A stretch of 64,000 bases of DNA from CAYJAD01 sp964371835 (GTDB lineage Bacteria; Desulfobacterota; Desulfovibrionia; Desulfovibrionales; Desulfovibrionaceae): contig CAYJOP010000002.1 in NCBI GenBank assembly GCA_964371835.1, positions 1 through 64,000 on the forward strand, read 5' to 3'. Shown here in pieces: positions 53,589-63,222 of this stretch. How positions within the stretch are numbered: the first letter of the stretch is position 1; every line of letters starts with the position of its first letter. The translations under genes and the position numbers were made by a program. The notes beneath the pieces were generated by a model. It searched no databases, had not been told where the DNA came from, and saw only the letters and a list, made by a program, of their open reading frames with translations.

Positions 53589-54818
53589 TTATATATTTTC
53601 TGCATGCATGCTTTTTTGATAATTTTCATAAGCTTTGAAAATTGCTTTAATATTCTTCACAGTTTGGGTTTTAGAGTCATACTTATTAAGTATAGTTTGT
53701 CTGGCATTATCTCTAATGGATTGCATTTGAGATCCGCTTTCCAATAAGCCAATAATGGATTTTGCAAGATTATCTGCATTATTAAGATCATACAAGAAAC
53801 CATTTTCACCATGTCTGATAACTTCGCGCACAGGCTCTGTGTCACCAGCAAGAACTAAACAACCGCAGCTCATGGCCTCAAATATACCAGTGGATAAAGA
53901 CTGCGGTGCAGTTAAAAAGACGTGGGCATTGGATGCTTGCAGCATCAAACGATACTCTTTATAAGGTCTAAAGCCCATAATATGCACACGCCTTTGGTCT
54001 ATGGCAAATTTTTCGTTCAGTAGTTTAATCCAAGTATCTTTATGAGTGCCCATTTCATGAGAACCAGCCATAACAATCACATGACAATTGGGCCGCTCCT
54101 CAAGAATTTGCGGAATACTGTTTAAGAACTGGGGGAAATTTCGTTTTGTATCAACGCTACGCCCAGAAAAGGTAACAAGTTCATCTACATGGCTCAAGTC
54201 GAAATCATCAATAACAAATTTTTGATTTTTCAAGGGAGAAAAAAAGCTAGCGTCTACACCCTCATGAAGAACTTTGATTTTTGATGCTATACTGTCAGGA
54301 TAAAGTGACTTTTGCCAACTGGTAGAAGTAAAATTCATTTGACTGTAATGTAATGAGCTCCATTGAAAAAGGTTTCGGACCCTGTCAGGTGAAAAGTTCA
54401 TGGTTGGAAAATTTGCACCAGACCTAAGCGTAGTTAGTGTACTGCCAGAGGTGTGATAACCATCAGCATAGGTTGCAAGAAAAACATTGGGAAAAACGTC
54501 TTTTACATAAAGGCTGCAACCGTAACCTGCACTGCTAATAATAAGATCAGGTGTAAAACCAGAGTTTTTAAGATGCACTAATGCATTCGCTATTTGTGTA
54601 GCTCTCCTAACGGACTTAATTGCGTCCATTTCCCCACGATCAGCAACGTATGCAATTTGTGGTATGGAAATCAGTATTCTCTTTACCCCAGGTATGCGCA
54701 CATCACGGCGAGAACGGTCAGTGACAAAAATAACTTTATTATTTTTGTCGGCGGCCAAATGAGTAGCCGTGTAGCGAAATGGCCCAGGAAAGCTCAGTGG
54801 TAAAAAAAGTATTTTCAT
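53589..54818 (-). CDS. GT4-type glycosyltransferase
   Basis: A 409-residue GT-B fold glycosyltransferase. The C-half has HEGVDASFFSP, FSGRSVDTKRNF, the TGIFEAMSCGCLVLAGDTEPVREVI region with the EAMSCG nucleotide-sugar motif, and HGENGFLYD. It probably adds a sugar to a surface structure, perhaps the adhesin or a polysaccharide. It overlaps neither neighbour and sits in the operon between a receptor gene and lapG. Confidence 0.88.
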   Translation of the reverse strand: MKILFLPLSFPGPFRYTATHLAADKNNKVIFVTDRSRRDVRIPGVKRILISIPQIAYVADRGEMDAIKSVRRATQIANALVHLKNSGFTPDLIISSAGYGCSLYVKDVFPNVFLATYADGYHTSGSTLTTLRSGANFPTMNFSPDRVRNLFQWSSLHYSQMNFTSTSWQKSLYPDSIASKIKVLHEGVDASFFSPLKNQKFVIDDFDLSHVDELVTFSGRSVDTKRNFPQFLNSIPQILEERPNCHVIVMAGSHEMGTHKDTWIKLLNEKFAIDQRRVHIMGFRPYKEYRLMLQASNAHVFLTAPQSLSTGIFEAMSCGCLVLAGDTEPVREVIRHGENGFLYDLNNADNLAKSIIGLLESGSQMQSIRDNARQTILNKYDSKTQTVKNIKAIFKAYENYQKSMHAENI

Positions 54819-54833
54819 GCAAATTTTCCAGCT

Positions 54834-56906
54834 TTAGAGCTTGTCATTTTGAAGCTTTACTACAAAGTCCTTGCCCTCATCGGTGGATGTAAAAATAATC
54901 AATGCTTTAAGGACATTAATGTCATATAAATGTTTATCTTTTTGTAAAATTTGCAAAGCGTCCACCAATGTTTGACCTTCACGGTAGGTACGAGGGCGCA
55001 TAATAGCACAAAAAGAGTTAGTTACATGCAAAATTCGAGCTGGCAGACTAATTTGCTCAGCAATCAATTTGTTTGGATAACCGCTACCATCCATGTTTTC
55101 ATACATTTGCATAATGGTTTCTTGAACAGGCAAACCAAAGTCAAAGTCAGCTAGTATTTCACTAGTTATCAAAACGTGGGTTTGTAAGGTTGCACGCTCT
55201 TCGTTCGTTAATGCACCTTCTTTATTGAGTAATTGCTTTGGTAAGCTTATCATACCCATTTGACTTAAAGAAGCAGCCATTCGTATGGTTTTACGTTCTT
55301 GTTTACTGCACTTTAGCTTAAGAGAGAGTTTTTCAGAAAGCTCGCTCATAGCTTGTGAGTGTCCTCTAAGATATGGGTTAACAAGTCCTACTGACATGCT
55401 AAGTACTTGTATTAATTTATCAATTCTAGCTTGCTCTGCTTCACGTTCTTCAACCATTTTGGTGGTATCACGATATACAGCTACAACACCGCTTAAATCA
55501 GCGCTTTGACCAAAGTATGGGGTGTAAACGCCTTGCCAATACACGTCCTTGCCCTTGATGGTTAATTTTTCTTCAAAGTCAAAAATACTTTCAGATTTTA
55601 TCACGTTATCAAAATGATTTTGCAATTTTTCTGCGGCATCAGGATGCAAAATACTTCCCATCTTAAATCCAAGAATAGCTTCTTCGTCATGATGAACCAT
55701 TTTGCCAAAACTAGGGTTTGAATAGCGAATATTGCCCAAAGTATCTGTTAGTACAACCCCATCAGTCAAGGTTGAGTTAATACTATCTATAATCTGTTGT
55801 TGGGTGCTAACGTTTTCAGACAACTTGCGCATGTCTTCTTCAACTTTGCGTTCGTGGCGACCAACCAAAAACCACCAGCAAGCCCAGAGTAGAAAACCAG
55901 AAACAACAATGGCACCGATTACAAAAATAATCATAAAATTACGGAAATTAGAGTAGAAATTTTCTGCAATATGTGCTGGTTCTTCATGTGTGATTATAAA
56001 ATTATGCCCATCTACAGGTACGCCTAAAGAGTAAACTGATTTACCATCAGGTAATTTACGTTTCATTATAGGCATACTGCGACCAGCAGGCGCATTCCAA
56101 CCTTCAAAGGGAATAATATTGCCAGTAGCTAGGTCAAGAAACTGAAGTTCTTCCTTGGTGGAAACATCCCATTGGAAAATTCTATATGGCGTATCTTTGG
56201 ACTCAGAACCCATGAGTCCTCTAAGAGTTCTTGAAAATGGAATTTCCAATGGAATTTCTGCTAAAAGTACAGCCACAGGAACATCTTTTGGTAACTCAGT
56301 GTAGTCTGGTGGAAAAATAGGATAACTCATGGTAGCGGATAAACCAGAAGAACTATTTTTTGCAGTTGAAAAATTAGGTTTACCAGTGTTAACAGTTGAG
56401 TCAATTAAATATTTTTGTTCATCACTGATTTTTTCATCATAATTTTCAGTTGTTATTAAATTTTTGTGGTCAGCGCTCCAAATGCCGCCACCAGAAAAAT
56501 GTGATTCTTGATTGAAAGTGGCTAGTAGCTTTGTGATAATATTTCGTACATTATCAAGATCATGCTGGTTGCTTGGTATCATGCCACCAAGTTGACTTGT
56601 GGTATTGTTATAATCACCTTGTTCCTTGGCATAGAGCATAGCTTCTGTGCAAAACAAGCGAATCATATCTCTATCGACAAAACGATTGGTATTTGACAAA
56701 ACTGTACTAAACCACAGGTTTAAATTGTCAGCCTTTCCTTTTGCATTGGATGTAAGGGTGATGGTGAGGTTTTTTTCCATGGTTTCTGCCACATAATTTG
56801 TGGTATAAACAGCAAACATGGAAGTAATACCTAGCATGATTATTAATAGTAAAACAATCAACCAAAAACTACGATAATGAACTCTACTCGTAAAGTCTTG
56901 AAACAT
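54834..56906 (-). CDS. Membrane PAS receptor with degenerate HD-GYP domain 1
   Basis: A 690-residue receptor of the same design as the one at 50795: N-terminal helix (FWLIVLLLIIMLGITSMFAV), periplasmic sensor, second helix (FVIGAIVVSGFLLWACWWFLVG), PAS domain (LTDGVVLTDTLGNIRYSNPSFGKM) and HD-GYP-like domain. HD reads SQ (LSQMGMISLP), the HHE motif reads MYE, while DGSGYPNKL is kept. Loss of metal ligands in both receptors at the same places suggests a dedicated non-catalytic subfamily. It follows the HlyD gene by 6 bases. Confidence 0.87.
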   Translation of the reverse strand: MFQDFTSRVHYRSFWLIVLLLIIMLGITSMFAVYTTNYVAETMEKNLTITLTSNAKGKADNLNLWFSTVLSNTNRFVDRDMIRLFCTEAMLYAKEQGDYNNTTSQLGGMIPSNQHDLDNVRNIITKLLATFNQESHFSGGGIWSADHKNLITTENYDEKISDEQKYLIDSTVNTGKPNFSTAKNSSSGLSATMSYPIFPPDYTELPKDVPVAVLLAEIPLEIPFSRTLRGLMGSESKDTPYRIFQWDVSTKEELQFLDLATGNIIPFEGWNAPAGRSMPIMKRKLPDGKSVYSLGVPVDGHNFIITHEEPAHIAENFYSNFRNFMIIFVIGAIVVSGFLLWACWWFLVGRHERKVEEDMRKLSENVSTQQQIIDSINSTLTDGVVLTDTLGNIRYSNPSFGKMVHHDEEAILGFKMGSILHPDAAEKLQNHFDNVIKSESIFDFEEKLTIKGKDVYWQGVYTPYFGQSADLSGVVAVYRDTTKMVEEREAEQARIDKLIQVLSMSVGLVNPYLRGHSQAMSELSEKLSLKLKCSKQERKTIRMAASLSQMGMISLPKQLLNKEGALTNEERATLQTHVLITSEILADFDFGLPVQETIMQMYENMDGSGYPNKLIAEQISLPARILHVTNSFCAIMRPRTYREGQTLVDALQILQKDKHLYDINVLKALIIFTSTDEGKDFVVKLQNDKL

Positions 56907-56912
56907 TCAATT

Positions 56913-58358
56913 CTACCTTTCGCGTAATGCGTTTTGTTGTGCCTTTAGGATGGGCTTTAATATGTAATCAAGGATTGTTTTTTGCCCTGTCAAAATATCT
57001 GCTGTGGCGGTCATGCCAGGAATAATTGGAAGGACTTCACCGCGATATAAAATGCTTGTTTTATGAGTACGCAACTTGGCAAGGTAAAAAACTTCACCTT
57101 GTTTATCTTCAATGGTGTCAGCACTAATTTGCTCAAGAACACCCTCAAGACCACCATAAACACCAAAATCATAGGCTGAAAATTTTAGCATGGCTTTTTG
57201 GTCTGGATGCAAAAATGCCACGTCTGATGGTCTAACCCTTACCTCAACAAGCAATGTGTCGTCCATGGGAACAATTTCCATGATGGGTTCACCAGGGCGC
57301 ACAACACCGCCTAAAGTATTGAGGTGAATTTGCTTGATAATTCCGTCAACAGGTGAGCGAACAACAGTACGCGTGACTCTGTCACTACCAGCAGAGAGTG
57401 TTTCTTTAAGCGAGTTTAGCTCGTTGCGACGCTCGTTAATTTCTTCAGTAATGGCAGCATCAAGCTCAGCTTCACGAAAGGTGATACGTTGTAAAGCCTC
57501 CTCAGCAGCAGCTTGTGATTTAGGTATGGCAACGGTTAATCCCTCAAGCTCGCCTTCAAGGTTTGCAACTTCTTGTTCAAGATTTAAAAATTCTATGCGT
57601 GAATAGTTTTTGCGCTCAAGCAGTGGAAGCACAGTATTGCGCTGCTCAATGGCTAAAGCAAGATTACGGTCCACAGCGCGCTTACGGGCTTGCTGTTCTT
57701 CAATTTCGCTTAAGCGTTGTTCATACTGAGATTGCAGTAAAACAATTTCACTTTCACGCTGAAGTTGACGAGCGGCCATAATGGATTTTTGGTCATCAAT
57801 AACTTGTGGTGCTTCGTTAATAATATCATCAGGAAATATAGGTTCTGTTTTGTTAAGCTCAGCCTCAAGGCGTATGATGGCGGCTGTATTTTCAAGCGAT
57901 TTGCTAAGCGCATCTCTATATGTACTGGCTGCCATTTCGTTGTCAATGCGAGCAAGAGGCATGCCCTTAGTAATTGTTTGTCCTTCGCGCACCATAACTT
58001 CTTGTAATATGCCACCCTCAAGGTTTTGGATAATTTGGTTGCGCTGAGATGAAATAACCTTACCCTCTGCGCGCGTTACTTCGTCCACTTCAGCCCATGC
58101 AGCCCATAGTATAAAGATAAAGATAAAAAGTCCTGTGGCAAAAGAAAGCATGCGTGCTTGTGCAGAGGGTTTGCGTTGCATTGCAGCCTCAACTACATCA
58201 GCATAAGCTAGCTCAGAAGTATCAAGCTTGTGTGGTTCTGGATTATTTTTGCCGAACAAAATATCTTTAATAGTAATAAAAATCTGCTTTATGGAAAAGT
58301 CTTCACTACTTTCATGTGGTTGCTGGGGAGCTGGTGCTTTGTTATTTTCTTGTTGCAT
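56913..58358 (-). CDS. Type I secretion adaptor (HlyD/LapC family)
   Basis: A 481-residue membrane-fusion protein: one membrane helix near residues 68-88 (MLSFATGLFIFIFILWAAWAEV), a lipoyl half-motif (GKVISSQRNQIIQNLEGGILQEVMVREGQTI), a long coiled coil (about 150-330) and a C-terminal barrel region (VRSPVDGIIKQIHLNTLGGVV). It joins the ABC transporter to the TolC-like channel. Confidence 0.95.
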   Translation of the reverse strand: MQQENNKAPAPQQPHESSEDFSIKQIFITIKDILFGKNNPEPHKLDTSELAYADVVEAAMQRKPSAQARMLSFATGLFIFIFILWAAWAEVDEVTRAEGKVISSQRNQIIQNLEGGILQEVMVREGQTITKGMPLARIDNEMAASTYRDALSKSLENTAAIIRLEAELNKTEPIFPDDIINEAPQVIDDQKSIMAARQLQRESEIVLLQSQYEQRLSEIEEQQARKRAVDRNLALAIEQRNTVLPLLERKNYSRIEFLNLEQEVANLEGELEGLTVAIPKSQAAAEEALQRITFREAELDAAITEEINERRNELNSLKETLSAGSDRVTRTVVRSPVDGIIKQIHLNTLGGVVRPGEPIMEIVPMDDTLLVEVRVRPSDVAFLHPDQKAMLKFSAYDFGVYGGLEGVLEQISADTIEDKQGEVFYLAKLRTHKTSILYRGEVLPIIPGMTATADILTGQKTILDYILKPILKAQQNALRER

Positions 58359-58389
58359 ACATTCACCTTAAATTATTCACTTTATGTTA

Positions 58390-60942
58390 TTAGCCTGCCA
58401 CAGAAGCAGAGCTTTGTTTGTTTTTAAGAGCCATGGAAGATAAGCGTAATTTTTCTACAATTTCGTCCTTTGGACCATCTGCGACAATGCGTCCACCGTC
58501 CATAACAATAAGTCTGTCCACCATTTTAAGCATGCTCATGCGGTGGGTAACTAAAATGAAAGTTTTATTTTTAATAATTTGGCTAAGACGATTTTGCACA
58601 GCTTGCTCAGAAGTTGTGTCCATATTACTGGTTGGTTCGTCAAATATTAGCACTTCTGGGTCTCGCACAAGGGCTCTTGCAAGACCAATGGCTTGACGCT
58701 GCCCACCAGAAAGTGACTTGCCCTGCTCACCAACTTGAGCACCAAACCCCTCAGGATTGGTACGAATAAACTCAATGGCACCTGATAAACTAGCAGCCCT
58801 AATGGTGCGTAAATCATTAACACTTGGGTCGCCAAGTACAATATTATCCCTAATGCTACCGTAAAAAAGAACAGTATCTTGTGGAGCAAAGCCAACTCGT
58901 GTACGAAGTTCTGCACCAGCAAGTTGCCTAATGTCAACCCCACCAAATTTAACAGCACCTTCTTTTGGTTGATATAAACCAATTAGTAGGCGAATAAGAG
59001 TTGACTTACCAGAACCCATACGCCCAATAATACCAACTTTTTCACCTTCATTAATGTGCAAAGACACATTGTCAATGGAAGTTCTAGCAGCAAAAGGATA
59101 AGTAAAACTTACATTTTCAAAAGTAAAGGATGACTCAAGCGGACCAAAGTCAACTGTGGCTTGAGATTGTCTATCCTCTGAAGGCAACGACATAAGAATG
59201 TTAAGAGCATCCAGTGAAATGCGTGAGTTTTGAAATCTTGATATAAGTCCAGCTAGCTGCATAAGTGGGGCCATGGCGCGCCCTGCTAAGATATTACTGC
59301 CAATGAGCCCACCCATGGTTAGTGTGCCTCCGGCAATAAGATATACACCCCAAACTACCATGGCCACAGTGACAAATTGTGTAACAAATATTGAAAAACC
59401 AACGGCTAGTGAACCATATTTTTTTGTTTCAGCATTGGCTTGGGCGGAGTTTTCAACTACGTTTTCCCAAACTCTTTGCATGCGGTTTTCACCTTGACAA
59501 CACTTAATAGTTTCAAGACCATTGACCATTTCCGTTAGCAATGCATTTTTGTGCATACTTTGGGCATAGCTTTTTTCTGCTGCTTTTTTGGCAAGGTTTT
59601 GCAAAAGAAAACCTGCACCAAACATTATTGGCATGGCAAAAAGCGGCAATAGCACCAAGGGTCCACCAATAAAACTTAAACAAATCAAAAATAGTATGAG
59701 GAATGGCAAATCAATACATGAAAGTAAGGTTGATGAGGAGAAGAACTCACGCAACGCTTCAAATTCACGCACATTGTTAACTAAAGCCCCTGTGGATTCT
59801 GGCTTGTGGTCAAGCTGCATGGTTAGCACCTTATCCACTAACATGCTAGAAATAACAACGTCAGCATTGCGGCCAGCTGTATCAACAAAGTAGTTGCGCA
59901 AGGTTCTTAGTAAAAAATCAAAACCATAGGCAATAATAATGCCGATGGCTAACACCCACAATGTTTCAAAGGCATGGTTTGGAACAACACGGTCATAAAC
60001 GTTCATTACAAATAGCGGACTACCAAGCGCAATAAAATTTATAACTATACTAGCAAATGCAGCATGGCGGTAGATGGGGGCGTAATGCTTAAGCGCATTC
60101 CAAAACCAACGCTTACCTGATTCTTTTCTAAAGGTGTCAATGCGTTTGTCAGATTTTTTTTCCACTGTGCCAAAAACGGCATATCCTGTGTATTCAGAAG
60201 CTAAACTGCCAATGCTAACCTGTTGTGGATCTTCCCCAGACTCAGGAAAAACAACAGTTGCAATTTGCTTAGAATAAGCTGTAAGAACGCAAGATCTATT
60301 GTTTTCTAACAATAAAATACAAGGCAAGGTCATGGGTGAAATTTCTGAAATAGTGGCGCGAGGCATTATTCTAGCTTGCAACCCAGCCCTAGATGCCGCA
60401 CGAATACACTCACCAGGAGTAGCTTCACCAACTCCTGTAAGGCCCGAGTATAAAAATTGTGGTGAAATTGTTTTACCACGAAAGCGCAATAAGGAACTTA
60501 GGCTTCTTAGTAAAGGTGGTATATAGTCTACTTCAGAAGGTGCCAACTGTGAAAAAACTTCTTTATATATGGCATCAGGATCTGCTTGATCAATAGTTTT
60601 TTCAGGCATGCTTGCTTCTTTAGCCTGCACGTCCTTAGATGGCTGTGTGTCAGCTGAGTTGTTAGAATTTTGCGGGACGCTTGCAGATGGTGTTGCTACA
60701 CTTTGCAAAGTCTCATTGTTGGTATGCGCTTGCTGAGCCTGAACAGAACCTTCGGTGGCTAGCTTGGCATTAGTAGAAATAGTATTTTGTTCAGATTTGT
60801 TTTCAGCAAAATTTGTTGCTTTAGGTTGTATTAAATCGCTGGGGCTTTTAGAAATAATGTCTTCAAAGATAATGCTTCCATTGTTAATATTATCAATGGA
60901 TTTGGTGTTGTTTTGCATGTCATCAGTGTTGTTTTTAGACAT
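58390..60942 (-). CDS. Type I secretion ABC transporter (LapB-like)
   Basis: An 850-residue exporter. The start at 60942 (MSKNNTDD) has AAAGGG upstream. It has an unusual disordered Asn/Gln/Ser-rich N-terminal extension of about 110 residues, then a C39-like domain lacking the catalytic Cys (LRFRGKTISPQFLYSGL), a six-helix membrane domain, and an ATPase with GRMGSGKST, LSGGQRQ and LIFDEPTSNMD. Such exporters with a dead peptidase domain move RTX or Lap-type adhesins. No RTX adhesin gene is in the window. Confidence 0.95.
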   Translation of the reverse strand: MSKNNTDDMQNNTKSIDNINNGSIIFEDIISKSPSDLIQPKATNFAENKSEQNTISTNAKLATEGSVQAQQAHTNNETLQSVATPSASVPQNSNNSADTQPSKDVQAKEASMPEKTIDQADPDAIYKEVFSQLAPSEVDYIPPLLRSLSSLLRFRGKTISPQFLYSGLTGVGEATPGECIRAASRAGLQARIMPRATISEISPMTLPCILLLENNRSCVLTAYSKQIATVVFPESGEDPQQVSIGSLASEYTGYAVFGTVEKKSDKRIDTFRKESGKRWFWNALKHYAPIYRHAAFASIVINFIALGSPLFVMNVYDRVVPNHAFETLWVLAIGIIIAYGFDFLLRTLRNYFVDTAGRNADVVISSMLVDKVLTMQLDHKPESTGALVNNVREFEALREFFSSSTLLSCIDLPFLILFLICLSFIGGPLVLLPLFAMPIMFGAGFLLQNLAKKAAEKSYAQSMHKNALLTEMVNGLETIKCCQGENRMQRVWENVVENSAQANAETKKYGSLAVGFSIFVTQFVTVAMVVWGVYLIAGGTLTMGGLIGSNILAGRAMAPLMQLAGLISRFQNSRISLDALNILMSLPSEDRQSQATVDFGPLESSFTFENVSFTYPFAARTSIDNVSLHINEGEKVGIIGRMGSGKSTLIRLLIGLYQPKEGAVKFGGVDIRQLAGAELRTRVGFAPQDTVLFYGSIRDNIVLGDPSVNDLRTIRAASLSGAIEFIRTNPEGFGAQVGEQGKSLSGGQRQAIGLARALVRDPEVLIFDEPTSNMDTTSEQAVQNRLSQIIKNKTFILVTHRMSMLKMVDRLIVMDGGRIVADGPKDEIVEKLRLSSMALKNKQSSASVAG

Positions 60943-61079
60943 AGGATGCCCTTTGGCAAATGGTAAAGTGTCAGGGCTTAAAGGTAAGAACAAATTATGT
61001 GTTTGTCAACTGTGATAGCGTAGTGATAAAGCTATTTCTATGGCAAACTAATGAATATATAAACATTATTTGTGACTTG

Positions 61080-61107
61080 AAGGCCTTGCGGTTAACCGCA
61101 AGGCCTT
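61080..61107. terminator. 28-bp perfect palindrome after tolC-like gene
   Basis: Arms AAGGCCTTGCGG and CCGCAAGGCCTT around a TTAA centre, followed by a T-run on the right only (CTTTTTG). Its U-tract favours rightward transcripts, yet both flanking genes run leftward; as a leftward terminator it would partly separate tolC from the ABC gene. Confidence 0.7.
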
Positions 61108-61127
61108 TTTGTTGTTAGTTGGCAATA

Positions 61128-62588
61128 TTAATCGTTTGCAGTAGGTGAAACAAGTACTTGGGCTATATCAATTTGTAGTTCAGGTAGAAGCATTCCTGCA
61201 AGTGCATATAGTGTGTAAGCACTAATAATAATGTTTGCACGAGCTGTTATGGCTTGAATTTCAGAGTTATACAGTTCATTTTCTGCATCAAGTACGTCTA
61301 GAAGGGTACGCTGACCAATAAGGAACTGTTCCATATACAAATCACGAGTGCGCACATTGTAACCAATAGCTTCTAAGTGGAAGTCCAATTGTTTAACTGC
61401 GGTGCGATAATCAGTCCAAGCATTGTTGATTTGTAGATTTAAATCATCCAAGAAGTTACTGGCAGTTTGGCGAGCTTCACGCACTCTGGCAGACTGTGCT
61501 TTGTTAGCATAAAAATCAGCACCACTATTAAATAGATTCCAGCGCATTGTGCCATAAACATCAACGCCAGCAGTCCAGCTATCGGAAGATGATTGAATAT
61601 AACCATAGTTGCTGTAGCTTGGACCTGCTTCTATACTGATTGTAGGATGAAATGCAGATTCGGCCAGTTCTTTATTGGCTTGCTGGGCACGAACGTCAGC
61701 TAAGTAAGAAATAATTTTTGGATTATTTTTCTTTGCGTATTCAATGATTTCTTGGGGTCCAGAAAACATTTTAAGTGGTTGCTTTATTGAACCTAAAGCC
61801 ACAGGAACAGTTAATTGTGTAAGGCGAACATAAGAATCTTCACCTTGAATTAAAGCTGATTTTGAATTTTCAAGTGTACTCATGGCCCCAATAAGACGGC
61901 CCTGAGTTTGAGTTACGTTAGCAATTGTATCAGCGCCAGTGGCTTCACGATCACGAGTAAGTGTCAAAATTCTTTGGTGTGTTTTTACGTTTAGTTCAGA
62001 TAAGTCAAGAGTTTTTCTGCGCCAGATAAGGTCAACGTGTGCAATGATACCATCAAGAGCTAGTGTTGTAGCATTATCAATAACACGGCTTGATGCTGAA
62101 TCAAGCAAGGCTTGGCTTGAGCGTACACGGCTACGCGTTGCTAGACCATCCCAAATGGGTTGGGTAAGCAAAAGACTAGCTTGGCCCGCGCCGTATAGTT
62201 TTTCATCCATACCAGTAGTTCTTGTGGATGCACTGCTAACTCCGGCAACACCAAGACGACCTGTAAGGTCAATTGATGGACCATAACCTGCTTTTGAACT
62301 TGATAGTTCTTCTTGCGCAATTACTCTATTTTCTTGAATAGACTTTAAAGACTTGTGGTTTTTAATTACTGCGTTAACGGTGTCTGCTACAGTGGTTATG
62401 TGGCCAGCAGGAGGATTGTCCTCTGCCAATTCATAAGGCACACCGCTGGCGTTGTCATGTCCCCACATGCGAGCAGTATTGTCTTTGTGTAAATCCTGAG
62501 AAACATCTTCAGCGGCTAAAGAAGGTGTAGCAGTCGCAAACATAAATAGAGCTACTAAGCTCAAGAAACAGTGTTTTTTAAGAAACAT
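61128..62588 (-). CDS. TolC/LapE-like outer-membrane channel
   Basis: A 486-residue TolC-family protein. The start at ATG 62588 has GAGG six bases upstream; a TTG four codons earlier is less likely. Signal peptide FLSLVALFMFATATPSLAA, then two TolC-like repeats (for example LLLTQPIWDGLATRSRVRSSQALLDSAS and WNLFNSGADFYANKAQSARVREARQTASNF). It is the first gene of the leftward type I secretion locus. Confidence 0.93.
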   Translation of the reverse strand: MFLKKHCFLSLVALFMFATATPSLAAEDVSQDLHKDNTARMWGHDNASGVPYELAEDNPPAGHITTVADTVNAVIKNHKSLKSIQENRVIAQEELSSSKAGYGPSIDLTGRLGVAGVSSASTRTTGMDEKLYGAGQASLLLTQPIWDGLATRSRVRSSQALLDSASSRVIDNATTLALDGIIAHVDLIWRRKTLDLSELNVKTHQRILTLTRDREATGADTIANVTQTQGRLIGAMSTLENSKSALIQGEDSYVRLTQLTVPVALGSIKQPLKMFSGPQEIIEYAKKNNPKIISYLADVRAQQANKELAESAFHPTISIEAGPSYSNYGYIQSSSDSWTAGVDVYGTMRWNLFNSGADFYANKAQSARVREARQTASNFLDDLNLQINNAWTDYRTAVKQLDFHLEAIGYNVRTRDLYMEQFLIGQRTLLDVLDAENELYNSEIQAITARANIIISAYTLYALAGMLLPELQIDIAQVLVSPTAND

Positions 62589-62619
62589 AAATAACCTCAA
62601 TTTTTTTTAATGTCGGTAG

Positions 62620-62648
62620 TAATTAAATTGTTTGGATTTAGAATGCAA
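62620..62648 (-). promoter_or_regulatory. Possible sigma-70 promoter for tolC-like gene
   Basis: On the minus strand, TTGCAT and TAATTA are 17 bases apart, about 35 bases before the start codon. A modest match, in an AT-rich stretch where chance hits are common. Confidence 0.3.
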
Positions 62649-63130
62649 GTTTAAAATTTTAACCAGAAGAAAAATTCTAAACGACCTATTTACCACAAGT
62701 ATTTTACAATGCCACCTTTAAGAATACTATATTTCATTATTGCCTCACAATTTTTTTGTAAGTATTAATCGAATATAATTTGATAGAAAAAAAAGCCCTG
62801 AAAAAATTTCCACAAAAAGCAACATGAAATGCACACTAATATACTATGCAATTACTATGCGAAAAGCAAGTTTTTTTTATCTTTCGAATATTATAAAACA
62901 TTTCCAGTTTTTCAAGTTAACTATGCGAAATGATAAAGTTTTTATAAAATTTACTATAAGCTATTTAATTTTAAGGTAAAATTTAAGAGAGCTTTGAGCT
63001 GGCATGGTGGAAAGTTTTTCCTACTAGGCAAAAAAGGAACTGCATAATGAACTGTGCACGCTGCTTAAAATTTAATTAACAATAGGGCGGTAATTGAAGT
63101 GTGTCTTTTTGTAGAAAAGGCAATTGTTTG

Positions 63131-63159
63131 TTGACGTAGCCAATAATTTAAGCTAATAT
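63131..63159 (+). promoter_or_regulatory. Sigma-70 promoter for putA-like gene
   Basis: TTGACG (63131-63136) and TAATAT (63154-63159) are spaced by 17 bases, a close consensus match, about 65 bases before the start codon. Confidence 0.6.
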
Positions 63160-63222
63160 AGGACGAGATAAGTAAATATTTATTGCTTATTGATATTAAA
63201 TTCAACTATTGAGGATAAATTC

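Larger units (their letters stand above)
62589..63222. other. AT-rich divergent region, tolC-like gene / putA-like gene
   Basis: 634 bases without a gene. There are two divergent promoter candidates (see 62620 and 63131) and a short direct repeat CTATGCGAAA near 62855 and 62921. No strong hairpin or RNA gene was recognised. Confidence 0.5.

Noticed and set aside
62589..63222. A small RNA or CRISPR in the gap before putA
   Set aside because: No regularly spaced repeats and no strong terminator hairpin; AT-rich only.
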